A stretch of 64,000 nucleotides of DNA, from contig NZ_CP095481.1 of NCBI RefSeq assembly GCF_023023025.1, positions 4,030,001-4,094,000 of the forward strand, in the 5' to 3' direction. This DNA comes from Amycolatopsis sp. WQ 127309. GTDB lineage: Bacteria > Actinomycetota > Actinomycetes > Mycobacteriales > Pseudonocardiaceae. The translations under genes and the position numbers were made by a program. Positions 1-9,922 of this stretch are shown here, in pieces; the stretch's first letter is position 1; the number at the start of each line of letters is the position of its first letter. Under the pieces are notes generated by a model, which saw only the letters and a program-made list of their open reading frames with translations, was not told the DNA's origin and did no database searches.

Positions 1-19
1 GTGGGCTCGGCCAGAGCGC

Positions 20-97
20 CCCAATGTGGCGTTGGGTGCGTTGGACGCACCGAACGCCACATTGGGTGCGTCAGATGCACCCAACGCCACATTGGGG
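20..97. repeat. Three-arm inverted repeat upstream of the GH3 gene
   Basis: One 22-nt arm (20-41, starting CCCAATGTGGCG) is followed by two near-perfect reverse complements, at 45-66 and 75-96. The first arm could pair with either one, with a 3-nt or a 33-nt loop. The core GCCACATTG recurs in the hairpin at 3399-3445. This is probably a terminator or intergenic repeat of the preceding, unseen gene. Confidence 0.7.
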
Positions 98-238
98 CGT
101 TTGGGGTCGGGCCAGCTGAGCGGTGAAGCGCAATCCCGCTCAGTGGCAACCGAGTTCGCTCAGAGGTCTGGACCAACGTCGAAAGCCTGTGTCTTAATTC
201 AAGGCGTGAATTTCGGTCTCTCGACGAGGAGGACCCGG

Positions 239-2065
<1,827 letters not shown>

Positions 2066-2096
2066 TCGGTCCCCGCCCCCACCGGAAGGAACACGT

Positions 2097-3386
2097 ATGC
2101 CGTCCAGAACCCGCCGCCCGCTGATCCGGATATTGGCGTTCTTCGCCGTCTTGCTGGGGCTCAGCCTCGGCGGCCCGGCCGCGCCGGTCGCCCACGCCGC
2201 GACGCCGTTCAAGGTGCTCGCCTTCTACAGCGGCACCTACGACGCCGCGCACATCAGCTTCGAAAAGGAAGCCAACGTCTGGTTCCCGCAGCAGGCGGCG
2301 GCCAACGGCTTCACCTACACCTCGACGACCAACTGGAACCAGCTGACGTCCATCACGCCCGACCAGTACCAGGTGGTCATGTTCCTGGACGACCAGCCGC
2401 AGTCGCAGGCGCAGTTCCAGGGCTTCCAGCGGTACATGCAGGCGGGCGGCGGGTTCTACGGCTTCCACGTCACGGCCTACAACGACAGCAGCACGCCGTC
2501 GTACGCCAACTGGTTCCACAACGACTTCCTCGGCACCGGCCGGTTCACCACGAACACGTGGGGCCCGACGCCGGAGACGCTGAAGATCGAGAACCGCACC
2601 CACCCGTCGACGGTGAACCTGCCGGCGACGATCAAGTCGTCGACGTCCGAGTGGTACGCCTGGCAGAACGACCTGCGCCAGAACAGCAACATCACCATCC
2701 TGGCGTCGATGGACCAGTCCACGTTCCCGATCGGCACCGACCCGAGCCAGACCTGGTACAGCGGGTACTACCCGATCTCGTGGACCAACAAGAACTACAA
2801 GATGATCTACTCGAACTTCGGCCACAACGCGATGAACTACGACACGAACACCGCGCTGTCCTCGACGTTCGAAAGCGCCGACCAGAACCGCTTCCTGCTC
2901 GACGGCCTGAAGTGGCTCGGTGGCGGCGGCACGACCACCCCGCCGCCGGACGGCACGATCGACCCGTCGGCCTGGTACGCCGTGTCGAACAAGGCGAACG
3001 GCAAGTGCGTCGACGCGCGGGCCGCGGCCGGCGCCAACGGCACCGTGATCCAGCAGTACACCTGCAACGCCACCACGGCGCAGCAGTTCCAGTTCGCCCC
3101 GACCAGCGGCGGGTACGACCGGATCAACAACCGGATCAACCCGGCGCAGGTCATCGACGTCGCCAACGTGGCGACGACCGACAACGCCGGCCTGCAGCTG
3201 TGGGCCTACGGCGGCGGCAACAACCAGCAGTGGCAGCCGGTGTCGGAAGGCAGTGGCTACTACCACTTCGCCGTCCGTCACACCGGCAAGTGCCTGACCG
3301 TGCCGGGATCGTCCACAGCGGACAGTGTCCAGCTGGTCCAGGCGACCTGCAACGGCAGCGCCGCGCAGTCGTTCAAGGTCGGCTAG
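2097..3386 (+). CDS. Secreted ThuA-like protein with C-terminal ricin-type lectin domain
   Basis: A 429-residue secreted protein. Its start at 2097 has GGAAGGA seven bases upstream. A signal peptide ends near ATPFK (about residue 33). Residues 35-275 form a ThuA domain (FKVLAFYSG, GGGFYGFHVT), a glutamine-amidotransferase-like fold of unsettled biochemistry often attached to sugar-utilisation proteins. After a Pro/Gly/Thr linker, residues 290-429 form a ricin-type beta-trefoil (CBM13) with degenerate QxW repeats (QQF, QQW, QSF), expected to bind polysaccharide. It follows the GH3 gene closely and ends at a strong hairpin. A role in polysaccharide binding or breakdown is likely; a catalytic activity cannot be assigned. 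Confidence 0.88.
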   Translation: MPSRTRRPLIRILAFFAVLLGLSLGGPAAPVAHAATPFKVLAFYSGTYDAAHISFEKEANVWFPQQAAANGFTYTSTTNWNQLTSITPDQYQVVMFLDDQPQSQAQFQGFQRYMQAGGGFYGFHVTAYNDSSTPSYANWFHNDFLGTGRFTTNTWGPTPETLKIENRTHPSTVNLPATIKSSTSEWYAWQNDLRQNSNITILASMDQSTFPIGTDPSQTWYSGYYPISWTNKNYKMIYSNFGHNAMNYDTNTALSSTFESADQNRFLLDGLKWLGGGGTTTPPPDGTIDPSAWYAVSNKANGKCVDARAAAGANGTVIQQYTCNATTAQQFQFAPTSGGYDRINNRINPAQVIDVANVATTDNAGLQLWAYGGGNNQQWQPVSEGSGYYHFAVRHTGKCLTVPGSSTADSVQLVQATCNGSAAQSFKVG

Positions 3387-3396
3387 AGGGGAAGGT

Positions 3397-3447
3397 CCGT
3401 GAATGCCACATTGAGGGACGTAGTGTCCCTCAATGTGGCATTCACGG
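3397..3447. terminator. Long perfect hairpin, probable bidirectional terminator
   Basis: Arms 3397-3419 and 3425-3447 pair over 23 bp around a 5-nt loop. It lies exactly between the convergent lectin gene (ends 3386) and small membrane gene (ends 3451). The outer end reads CCGTGAATG. There is no U-tract, as is usual in actinobacteria. Confidence 0.85.
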
Positions 3448-3450
3448 CTT

Positions 3451-3795
3451 TCAGCGCCAGGTCGTCTGGAGGCGGATCACTACGACGGCCAGGGTGAGTA
3501 GTGCGACAGCGAGGAGTGCGCCTGCCGAGCGGGTGGCGTCGCGGGCGCCCCACGCCAGGGCGGCGGGGAGGACCGCCAGTGAGGTGAGCAGGTAGGCCAC
3601 GTGCGTGCCGGGTTCCGCTGGGTGGTGAGTGGACGCCAGGCCTGCGATCGCTTGCGCCAGCAGGGCCAGTTCGATCAGGACGGCCAGCGGGCGCCAGGGT
3701 GGCCAGCGGTAGCGGCCCGTCGCGCTCACGACCAGGGCCGTCAGGCCGGACAGCAAGCAGAGCGCCGTCGTGGCGAAGGCCAGGGGCTCGATCAC
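3451..3795 (-). CDS. Small four-helix membrane protein
   Basis: A 114-residue hydrophobic protein with about four predicted membrane helices separated by short Arg/Trp/Pro loops (RYRWPPW). The start is taken as the GTG at 3795 because it overlaps the stop of the upstream PepSY gene in a GTGA junction, implying translational coupling. A longer open frame to 3912 would overlap that gene by about 120 bp with non-membrane sequence and is unlikely. I do not recognise the family. By position it may help the PepSY protein in an iron-related membrane function. Confidence 0.7.
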   Translation of the reverse strand: MIEPLAFATTALCLLSGLTALVVSATGRYRWPPWRPLAVLIELALLAQAIAGLASTHHPAEPGTHVAYLLTSLAVLPAALAWGARDATRSAGALLAVALLTLAVVVIRLQTTWR

Positions 3796-5057
3796 GCCCG
3801 GCGCGCTTTGCGGCGACGGCGTTTCGTGCCGAGGCGGAAGAGCCACGTCGAGATGCCCGTGAGCATCAACGCCAAGGGCGCCAGACCGAGGACGACCCAG
3901 ACGAGCCGCCACCAGCCGTCGACCAGCCAGCCGAAGTGCGCGGCCTCGAACACTTTGCTGTAGAAGCGGTTCGCGGCCGGCTCCGGCGCGGCGTCCACAG
4001 AGGACACGTGAGTGACGTCGTGGCTGTCGACGTACACCGTGCGGTCGCCGCCGAAGAACGCGCGGGCGCCGTACGGCTGGTAGCCGTCATCCGCGATCGA
4101 CACCGAGTAGTAGTCGGTGCCTTCGGACGGCGGCACGAGGTAGCGGACGGTGCCGGGGGACGCGGCCAAAGCGGCCGAAGACGCCTGGTCGATGCCGATC
4201 TCCGGCGTGCCGGGCGCGGCCGGGTTCGCCGTGAAGCTGTACTTCGCCTCGTCCGCCGTGGTGCCGCCGGTGATCGCGAGCCACGCGCTTTCCACCGGCG
4301 GCAGGTAGAACGCGGCGCCGGTGACGCCCCACATCAGCACGAACGGCACCGACACGAGGCCGATCACGTTGTGCAGGTCGTAGTCGCGGGCGAAGCGGCC
4401 CTTGCCGAGCCGGACGCGGAAGCCGTGCGAGAACTTCTTGAAACCCGGCCACCAGACGACGATCCCGGTGATCGCCAGCAGGATCATCAGCAGCCCGAGC
4501 ACGACCAGGAGCAGCAGTCCCCAGTTCGTCCCGGCCGGCCAGTCGAAGCCGATCGACGGCACCGGCGCGGCCAGCCACGACACGTACCCCGGGTCGTCCT
4601 TGCAGGTGAACGCGCAGTCGTGCAGGTTCGTCAGCCAGCCCATGACGCCGTCGTCGAGCTGCTGCGGCCCGGTGATCCGCCCGCTGCCGGGGTCGACGGC
4701 GTAGGCGGTGGTGTAGCCGGTGTCGCCGACGGCGATGATCCCGCCGTCGGCGCTGACCCAGGCCGCGGCGAACTCCGGGTGGGCCTGGCGGACCAGGTCA
4801 CGCGCCTGCTGCAGGCCGAGCGGGCGCGCGCTGCCGGTGTGCGCGTAGAAGTCGCCGTGCGTGGCCCGGAAGTACTCGGCGCGGTAGAGCAGGATGACGC
4901 CGGAGGTGGTCTCGAGGACCAGCAGCAGGCCGAGCACGAGCGACGTCCACCGGTGCGTGACGACCAGCGCGCGCCGCACGGGCTTGCGCCGGTACCAGCG
5001 CCGGACCGCGCGTCGCGGCGGAACGGTCCTGGTCAGCGTGGGTGCTTCGGCGGTCAT
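3792..5057 (-). CDS. PepSY-associated transmembrane protein, probable iron-uptake accessory
   Basis: A 421-residue membrane protein of the PepSY-TM family (PiuB/FoxB-like). It has one N-terminal helix (THRWTSLVLG...), PepSY-type external regions around residues 50-140 and 240-350, two central helices (WGLLLLVVLG..., VIGLVSVPFV...) and a C-terminal helix. Conserved His in THRW and DLHNVIG could hold haem or metal, as proposed for related siderophore reductases. The start at 5057 has an AAGGA-type ribosome site. Thirty bases upstream is a sequence close to the DtxR/IdeR consensus, so expression is probably raised under iron limitation. The small membrane gene downstream is coupled by a 4-bp overlap. 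Exact activity is unproven. Confidence 0.85.
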   Translation of the reverse strand: MTAEAPTLTRTVPPRRAVRRWYRRKPVRRALVVTHRWTSLVLGLLLVLETTSGVILLYRAEYFRATHGDFYAHTGSARPLGLQQARDLVRQAHPEFAAAWVSADGGIIAVGDTGYTTAYAVDPGSGRITGPQQLDDGVMGWLTNLHDCAFTCKDDPGYVSWLAAPVPSIGFDWPAGTNWGLLLLVVLGLLMILLAITGIVVWWPGFKKFSHGFRVRLGKGRFARDYDLHNVIGLVSVPFVLMWGVTGAAFYLPPVESAWLAITGGTTADEAKYSFTANPAAPGTPEIGIDQASSAALAASPGTVRYLVPPSEGTDYYSVSIADDGYQPYGARAFFGGDRTVYVDSHDVTHVSSVDAAPEPAANRFYSKVFEAAHFGWLVDGWWRLVWVVLGLAPLALMLTGISTWLFRLGTKRRRRKARRA

Positions 5058-5086
5058 GACGTCCTTCTGCTCGGTGAAGATCGAAG

Positions 5087-5105
5087 TGAGGTTAGCCTTG
5101 CTTTA
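5087..5105 (-). promoter_or_regulatory. Putative IdeR/DtxR iron box
   Basis: On the minus strand the 19-mer at 5105-5087 contains AAGGCTAACCT and matches the actinobacterial iron-box consensus (TTAGGTTAGGCTAACCTAA) at about 14 of 19 positions by eye. It lies 30 bp upstream of the PepSY gene start, where an iron-loaded repressor would block transcription. Confidence 0.6.
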
Positions 5106-5160
5106 CTTCCGTTGTCTTCCGTCCTTCGGTGGATGTGCGGCGAGTCACCGCGCCGCTAAC

Positions 5161-5175
5161 ATGAAGCTCCTTCAT
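5161..5175. promoter_or_regulatory. Short palindrome at the GH1 start
   Basis: ATGAAG-CTC-CTTCAT has 6-bp perfect arms and ends on the first candidate start codon of the GH1 gene. It could be an operator or a small 5' hairpin affecting initiation. The evidence is only the symmetry and position. Confidence 0.3.
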
Positions 5176-6496
5176 GAATGGGGGAGCGATGCGGCGCAGT
5201 GCGGTCCTCGTGGTCCTGGCGGTGCTCGCGGGTCTCGTCGCGGGGGTGTCCCCCGCGGTGGCTGTCACCCAGCCGTTCTTCTGGGGCGTCGCGACCTCGG
5301 GCTACCAAGCCGAGGGTTCGGCGCCCGACAGCAACTGGCGTCGCTACGAGCAGGCGAAGACGTCGTCGATCAAGGAGCCCTACCGCGAGTCCGTCGACTT
5401 CCGGCACAACTACGTCGCGGACATCGACCGCGCGAAGCAGCTGGGCGTGAACGTGTTCCGCTTCAGCGTCGAGTGGGCCCGGATCGAACCGCGGCCCGGG
5501 CAGGTCGACCAGGGCGAGCTGGCGTACTACGACGACGTCGTCCGGCACGTCCTCGACGCCGGGATGCGGCCGATGATCACCCTCGACCACTGGGTCTACC
5601 CCGGCTGGGTCGCCGACCAGGGCGGCTGGGACAGCGACCGCACGGTCGACGCCTGGCTCGTCAACGCCCGCCGCGTCGTCGACCGCTACAAGGGCCTCGG
5701 CGCGCTGTGGATCACGATCAACGAGCCGACCGTCTACCTGCAGAACGAGACCGCGAACGGCGGGCTCGCCGGGTGGAAGCTGCCGTGGGCGCAGGCCCGG
5801 CTGGTGCGCGTCCACCGCGCCGCGTACGACCTGATCCACCAGCTCGACCCGGGCGCGCTCGTCTCCAGCAACACCGCGTACGTCCCGGCGGTGCAGGGTG
5901 TGCTGGACGCGTCGTTCCTGGACCAGGTGCGCGACAAGCTCGACTTCGCCGGCCTGGACTACTACTACGGCGCGAGCCTCGACAACCTCAGCGCGATCCA
6001 CGCGGCGAGCGGCGAGTTCTGGAAGGTGATGCCGCAGCCGGACGGGATCTACTACGCGCTGCGGTACTACGCGCGGAAGTTCCCGGGGCTGCCGCTCTAC
6101 GTCGTCGAGAACGGCATGCCGACCGACAACGGCAACGCGCGGCCGGACGGCTACACGCGCTCGGACCACCTGCGCGACCACATCTACTGGGTGCAGCGCG
6201 CGAAGGCCGACGGCATGAACGTGATCGGCTACAACTACTGGAGCCTCACGGACAACTACGAGTGGGGCAGCTACCAGCCCCGCTTCGGTCTGTACACAGT
6301 GGACGCCGCCACCGATCCGTCGCTGACCCGGCGTCCGACGGACGCGGTCACGACGTACCGGCAGCTGATCGCGGACCACGGCGTCCCGGCGGGCTACACG
6401 CCGGTCCGGCCGCCGGGCTTCTGCTCGGTCGTCGACGGCCTGGGCAGCTGCCTCGACCCGGCCCGCTACCCGGGCCCGCTGGCCCAGCTGGGCTGA
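5174..6496 (+). CDS. Secreted glycoside hydrolase family 1 beta-glucosidase
   Basis: A 440-residue GH1 enzyme with a signal peptide (MRRSAVLVVLAVLAG, cleavage after about AVAV). The GH1 barrel begins at FFWGVATSGYQAEG. The acid/base is E184 in INEP and the nucleophile E312 in VVENG, so both catalytic residues are present. Secretion is unusual for bacterial GH1 enzymes, which are mostly cytoplasmic. The start is uncertain: ATG 5174 lacks a clear ribosome site, while ATG 5189 has GGGGAG only two bases away; both give a signal peptide. It is divergent from the PepSY gene. The exact glycoside is unknown. Confidence 0.9.
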   Translation: MNGGAMRRSAVLVVLAVLAGLVAGVSPAVAVTQPFFWGVATSGYQAEGSAPDSNWRRYEQAKTSSIKEPYRESVDFRHNYVADIDRAKQLGVNVFRFSVEWARIEPRPGQVDQGELAYYDDVVRHVLDAGMRPMITLDHWVYPGWVADQGGWDSDRTVDAWLVNARRVVDRYKGLGALWITINEPTVYLQNETANGGLAGWKLPWAQARLVRVHRAAYDLIHQLDPGALVSSNTAYVPAVQGVLDASFLDQVRDKLDFAGLDYYYGASLDNLSAIHAASGEFWKVMPQPDGIYYALRYYARKFPGLPLYVVENGMPTDNGNARPDGYTRSDHLRDHIYWVQRAKADGMNVIGYNYWSLTDNYEWGSYQPRFGLYTVDAATDPSLTRRPTDAVTTYRQLIADHGVPAGYTPVRPPGFCSVVDGLGSCLDPARYPGPLAQLG

Positions 6497-6559
6497 CCTC
6501 ACCTGTCACTTCAGCCCCAAAAGCCGGAGCTTTCGCTAGGAAAGATGCGGCTTCCGGGC

Positions 6560-6594
6560 TTGATAAATACATGCCGGTCTGTATGTTTGTTGCA
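6560..6594 (+). promoter_or_regulatory. Leaderless-type promoter with embedded operator
   Basis: TTGATA (6560-6565) and TATGTT (6582-6587) are spaced 16 bp, placing the transcript start at or next to the ATG at 6594. There is no ribosome binding site. The palindrome ATACA-tgCCGGtc-TGTAT (6567-6584) fills the spacer and enters the -10, a position suited to a TetR-type repressor. Confidence 0.55.
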
Positions 6595-7778
6595 TGGCGA
6601 ACAAGGTGTACGTCGTCGGCGTCGGGATGACGAAGTTCGAGAAGCCGGGCCGGCGTGAGAACTGGGACTACCCGCAGATGGCGAAGGAGTCCGGGACCCA
6701 CGCGCTGGCGGACGCCGGGCTCGGGTACGACGCCGTCGAGCAGGCCTACGTCGGGTACGTCTACGGCGAGTCGACGTCCGGGCAGCGTGCGGTGTACGAG
6801 CTGGGGATGACCGGGATCCCGGTGCTCAACGTCAACAACAACTGCTCCACCGGCTCGACCGCGCTGTACCTGGCCGCGGAGGCGATTCGCGGCGGCCGCG
6901 CGGACTGCGTGCTGGCGCTGGGCTTCGAGAAGATGAAGCCGGGTTCGCTCGGGTCGACCTTCGACGACCGCGAACAGCCGATGGGCCACCACATGCAGGC
7001 GCTCGCCGAGATCTCCGAGGTGCTGTTCCCGCCCGCGCCGTGGATGTTCGGCGCCGCCGGCCGCGAGCACATGAAGGCGTACGGCACGACCGCCGAGCAC
7101 TTCGCCAAGATCGGCGAGAAGAACCACCGGCACTCGGTGAACAACCCGTACGCGCAGTTCCAGGACGTCTACTCGCTCGACGACATCCTCGCGTCCCGGA
7201 TGATCTACGACCCGCTGACCAAGCTGCAGTGCTCGCCGACGTCCGACGGCTCCGGCGCGGCGATCCTCGCGAGCGAGGCCTTCGTCGAGACGAACGGCCT
7301 GGCCGAGCGGGCCGTCGAGATCGTCGGGCAGGCCATGACCACCGACTTCCGCAGCACCTTCGACGGCAGCGCGAAGAACATCGTCGGCTACGACATGACG
7401 CGCCAAGCCGCGTTGAAGGTGTACGACCAGGCCGGGCTCGGACCCGCCGACTTCCAGGTCATCGAGCTGCACGACTGCTTCTCCGCCAACGAACTCCTGA
7501 CGTACGAAGCGCTCGGGCTCTGTGAAGAGGGCGAAGGCGGAACGCTCGTCGACGCGGGGGCCACGACGTACGGCGGCAAGTGGGTGGTCAACCCGTCCGG
7601 CGGGCTGATCTCCAAGGGCCACCCGCTCGGCGCGACCGGCCTCGCCCAGTGCGCCGAACTGACCTGGCAGCTGCGCGGCGACGCCGGCAACCGGCAGGTC
7701 GACGGCGTGCAAGCCGCACTGCAGCACAACATCGGACTCGGTGGCGCCGCCGTCGTCACCGCCTACCAGCGAGCTTAG
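6594..7778 (+). CDS. SCP-x-type thiolase (lipid-transfer-protein-like acetyl-CoA acetyltransferase)
   Basis: A 394-residue thiolase-fold enzyme of the non-specific lipid-transfer (SCP-x) type, expected to cleave 3-ketoacyl-CoA in the last step of beta-oxidation. The nucleophilic cysteine is C84 in NNNCSTGS. The two other active-site motifs are HDCFSANE and [14 protein letters not shown]. Size fits SCP-x thiolases lacking the sterol-carrier domain. It is the first gene of a five-gene operon with 4- to 5-bp overlaps (or under 10 bp spacing) and is preceded by an apparently leaderless promoter with an operator. Neighbours suggest branched or sterol-like acyl-CoA substrates, which is inference. 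Confidence 0.92.
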   Translation: MANKVYVVGVGMTKFEKPGRRENWDYPQMAKESGTHALADAGLGYDAVEQAYVGYVYGESTSGQRAVYELGMTGIPVLNVNNNCSTGSTALYLAAEAIRGGRADCVLALGFEKMKPGSLGSTFDDREQPMGHHMQALAEISEVLFPPAPWMFGAAGREHMKAYGTTAEHFAKIGEKNHRHSVNNPYAQFQDVYSLDDILASRMIYDPLTKLQCSPTSDGSGAAILASEAFVETNGLAERAVEIVGQAMTTDFRSTFDGSAKNIVGYDMTRQAALKVYDQAGLGPADFQVIELHDCFSANELLTYEALGLCEEGEGGTLVDAGATTYGGKWVVNPSGGLISKGHPLGATGLAQCAELTWQLRGDAGNRQVDGVQAALQHNIGLGGAAVVTAYQRA

Positions 7779-7785
7779 GAGAAAC

Positions 7786-8217
7786 ATGGGTCAGATCACC
7801 GCGTCCGTCGAACTGCCCGCCACGCCGGACAAGGTGTGGGCGGAGTTCTCGAACCCGAACAACTTCGAGAAGTGGCTGACCATCCACACCAAGTGGAAGG
7901 GCGACGTGCCCGCCGAGTTCGCGCCGGGCGCCCAGGTGTCCGAGGTCGTCACGATGCTCGGCATGGCGAACACGATCACCTGGACCGTCGACGCTTACGA
8001 GGCGCCGCACCGGCTGGTCATCTCCGGGACCGGGATGGCCGGGGTGAAGATCCGGTTCTCGCTGTCGGTCGCGGCGGCCGGCCCGGGCTCGGTGGCTTCG
8101 ATCGACGCCGAGTTCACCGGCCAGATGATCGTCGGCGCGCTCGGCAAGGCCGTCGAGAAGGACGGCAAGAAGAACCTCGACGAGTCCCTCGGCAAGTTCA
8201 AGGCCCTGGTCGCATGA
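7786..8217 (+). CDS. SRPBCC-fold protein (Rv0910-like)
   Basis: A 143-residue START/Bet v 1-like (SRPBCC) protein with the typical opening ASVELPATPDKVWAEFSNPNNFEKW and a C-terminal helix ending KNLDESLGKFKALV. The start at 7786 has AGGAGAAAC just upstream, seven bases after the thiolase stop. It resembles the Rv0910 group, annotated in databases as a toxin of a toxin-antitoxin pair. No antitoxin gene is adjacent and it sits inside a catabolic operon, so a hydrophobic-ligand binding or aromatase-like role is more plausible here. Its stop overlaps the next start (ATGA). Confidence 0.85.
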   Translation: MGQITASVELPATPDKVWAEFSNPNNFEKWLTIHTKWKGDVPAEFAPGAQVSEVVTMLGMANTITWTVDAYEAPHRLVISGTGMAGVKIRFSLSVAAAGPGSVASIDAEFTGQMIVGALGKAVEKDGKKNLDESLGKFKALVA

Positions 8218-9053
8218 AGTTCGACGCCACCGGGCTGGACAAGTGGACCGACCCCGTCTCCTTCGACGTCACGCGCGAACGGCTCGTCGAATACGCCTTG
8301 GCGACCAACGACCCGATCCCCGCCCACCGCGCCGGCGACGTCGCGAGCCCGGTGTTCGCGATCGTGCCGGTGTTCCAGTCACTGCTGGAACCGGCGCTGG
8401 AAGTGGTGCCGACGTCGCTGTTCGGCAAGGTGCTGCACGGCGAGCAGGACTTCCGGTTCCACCGCCCGATCCGGCCCGGTGACGCGCTGGTGTCGCGGGC
8501 CAAGATGACCGGCTACGAGGGGCTGCCGAAGGGGACGCGCGCGACGGTCTACCTCGAGTGCCGTTCCGTTTCCGGCGAACTGGTGAACGAGCAGTACGTG
8601 ACGTTCTTCGTGCGCGGCTTCGACACCGGTTCGAAGGAAGGTTCGCTCGGACCTTCGCACCGGTTCGACGACTCGTTGCGCTCGCAGTCGCCGGTGGCGA
8701 AGGTCAGCCAGCACGTCGACGACGACCAGACGTTCCGCTACGGCCCGGCCGCCGGCGACCCGATGCCGATCCACCTCGACGAGGACGTCGCGCGGGCCGC
8801 CGGATTGCCGGGGATCATCGCGCACGGGCTCTGCACCATGGCGTTCACGTCGTGGGCGGTGCTGACCGAGGTCGCCGGGTCCGATGTGGACAGACTGCGG
8901 CGGCTGGCCGTGCGGTTCGCGTCGCCGGTCCTGCCCGGGCAGGACCTCTCGACGTCGATCTGGCCGGCGGGTCCTGGTGCTTACGCCTTCGAGACCACCG
9001 TAGGGGACAAGGTCGTCGTCAAGGACGGCTTCGCCGAGATCGGAGACCACTGA
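8214..9053 (+). CDS. MaoC-like double hot-dog enoyl-CoA hydratase
   Basis: A 279-residue protein with an N-terminal MaoC-N-like hot-dog (1-130) and a C-terminal MaoC domain. The hydratase-2 motif is clear: GDPMPIHLDEDVARAAGLPG followed by IIAHG, giving the catalytic Asp and His. It should hydrate 2-enoyl-CoA to (R)-3-hydroxyacyl-CoA. The start overlaps the SRPBCC stop (ATGA) and its stop overlaps the SDR start (TGATG). With the SDR, thiolase and dehydrogenase it completes a four-step beta-oxidation set. Confidence 0.92.
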   Translation: MKFDATGLDKWTDPVSFDVTRERLVEYALATNDPIPAHRAGDVASPVFAIVPVFQSLLEPALEVVPTSLFGKVLHGEQDFRFHRPIRPGDALVSRAKMTGYEGLPKGTRATVYLECRSVSGELVNEQYVTFFVRGFDTGSKEGSLGPSHRFDDSLRSQSPVAKVSQHVDDDQTFRYGPAAGDPMPIHLDEDVARAAGLPGIIAHGLCTMAFTSWAVLTEVAGSDVDRLRRLAVRFASPVLPGQDLSTSIWPAGPGAYAFETTVGDKVVVKDGFAEIGDH

Positions 9054-9922
9054 TGGGTGCACTCGACGGGCGCGTCGCGCTGATCACCGGCGCGGGCCGC
9101 GGGATCGGACGGGAGCACGCGCTGCTGTTCGCCCGCGAAGGCGCGCGAGTGGTCGTCAACGACCTCGGCGGTGACAACGACGGGAGCGGCGCTTCCGCCG
9201 GGCCCGCGTCCGACGTCGTCGCGGAGATCCGCGCGCTGGGCGGGGAGGCGGTGGCCAACACGTCGAGCGTGACGTCGTGGGCGGGCGCGTCGGAGCTGGT
9301 CGAGCAGGCGGTCGCGGAGTTCGGCCGGCTCGACGTCGTGGTGAACAACGCGGGCATCCTGCGCGACGCGTTCGTCGCCGGGATCACCGAGCAGCAGTGG
9401 GACGACGTCATCGCGGTGCACCTCAAGGGCCACGCGGCGGTGCTGCACCACGCGGCGGCGTACTGGAAAGCGCAGTCGAAGGCGGGTGCGCCGGTCGCGG
9501 CGGCGGTGGTCAACACGGCGTCGGCGTCCGGAGTGACGCTGCCGAACGCGGGCCAGGTCAACTACGGCGCGGCGAAGGCGGGCATCGCCGCGATGACGCT
9601 GGTGGCGGCGGCCGAGCTGGAGCGCTACGGCGTGCGCGTCAACGCCATCGCCCCGATCGCCCGGACGCGGCTGACGCTGGCGACCCCGGGGATGGGCGCG
9701 ATCTTCGCGGCACCGGTTGCCGAAGACGAGTTCGACGCGTTCTCGCCGGCGAACATCTCGCCGCTGGTGGCCTATCTGGCGTCTGAAAAGTGCGCTTTGA
9801 CGGGGAAGGTGTTCGCGGTCCAGGGCGGCGCGATCTCGGAACTGGCGGGCTGGCACGACGTCAAGGTGATCGAGACGGAAGGCCCGTGGGGGATCGACGA
9901 CATCGCGACGAGGCTGCCGTGA
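9053..9922 (+). CDS. SDR-family 3-hydroxyacyl-CoA dehydrogenase
   Basis: A 289-residue classical short-chain dehydrogenase. The Rossmann motif TGAGRGIG is near residue 13, NNAG near 99, the catalytic serine lies in NTASASG and the Tyr/Lys pair in NYGAAKAG. The extended C-terminal half and the phrase VVVNDLGGDNDGSG resemble the dehydrogenase domain of peroxisomal multifunctional enzyme type 2, which oxidises (R)-3-hydroxyacyl-CoA. That stereochemistry matches the MaoC hydratase encoded just upstream. Translation appears coupled to both neighbours (TGATG before, GTGA after). Confidence 0.92.
   Translation: MGALDGRVALITGAGRGIGREHALLFAREGARVVVNDLGGDNDGSGASAGPASDVVAEIRALGGEAVANTSSVTSWAGASELVEQAVAEFGRLDVVVNNAGILRDAFVAGITEQQWDDVIAVHLKGHAAVLHHAAAYWKAQSKAGAPVAAAVVNTASASGVTLPNAGQVNYGAAKAGIAAMTLVAAAELERYGVRVNAIAPIARTRLTLATPGMGAIFAAPVAEDEFDAFSPANISPLVAYLASEKCALTGKVFAVQGGAISELAGWHDVKVIETEGPWGIDDIATRLP

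Noticed and set aside
7786..8217. Toxin of a toxin-antitoxin pair
   Set aside because: Similarity to the Rv0910 group is real, but there is no antitoxin gene and the gene is embedded in a beta-oxidation operon.
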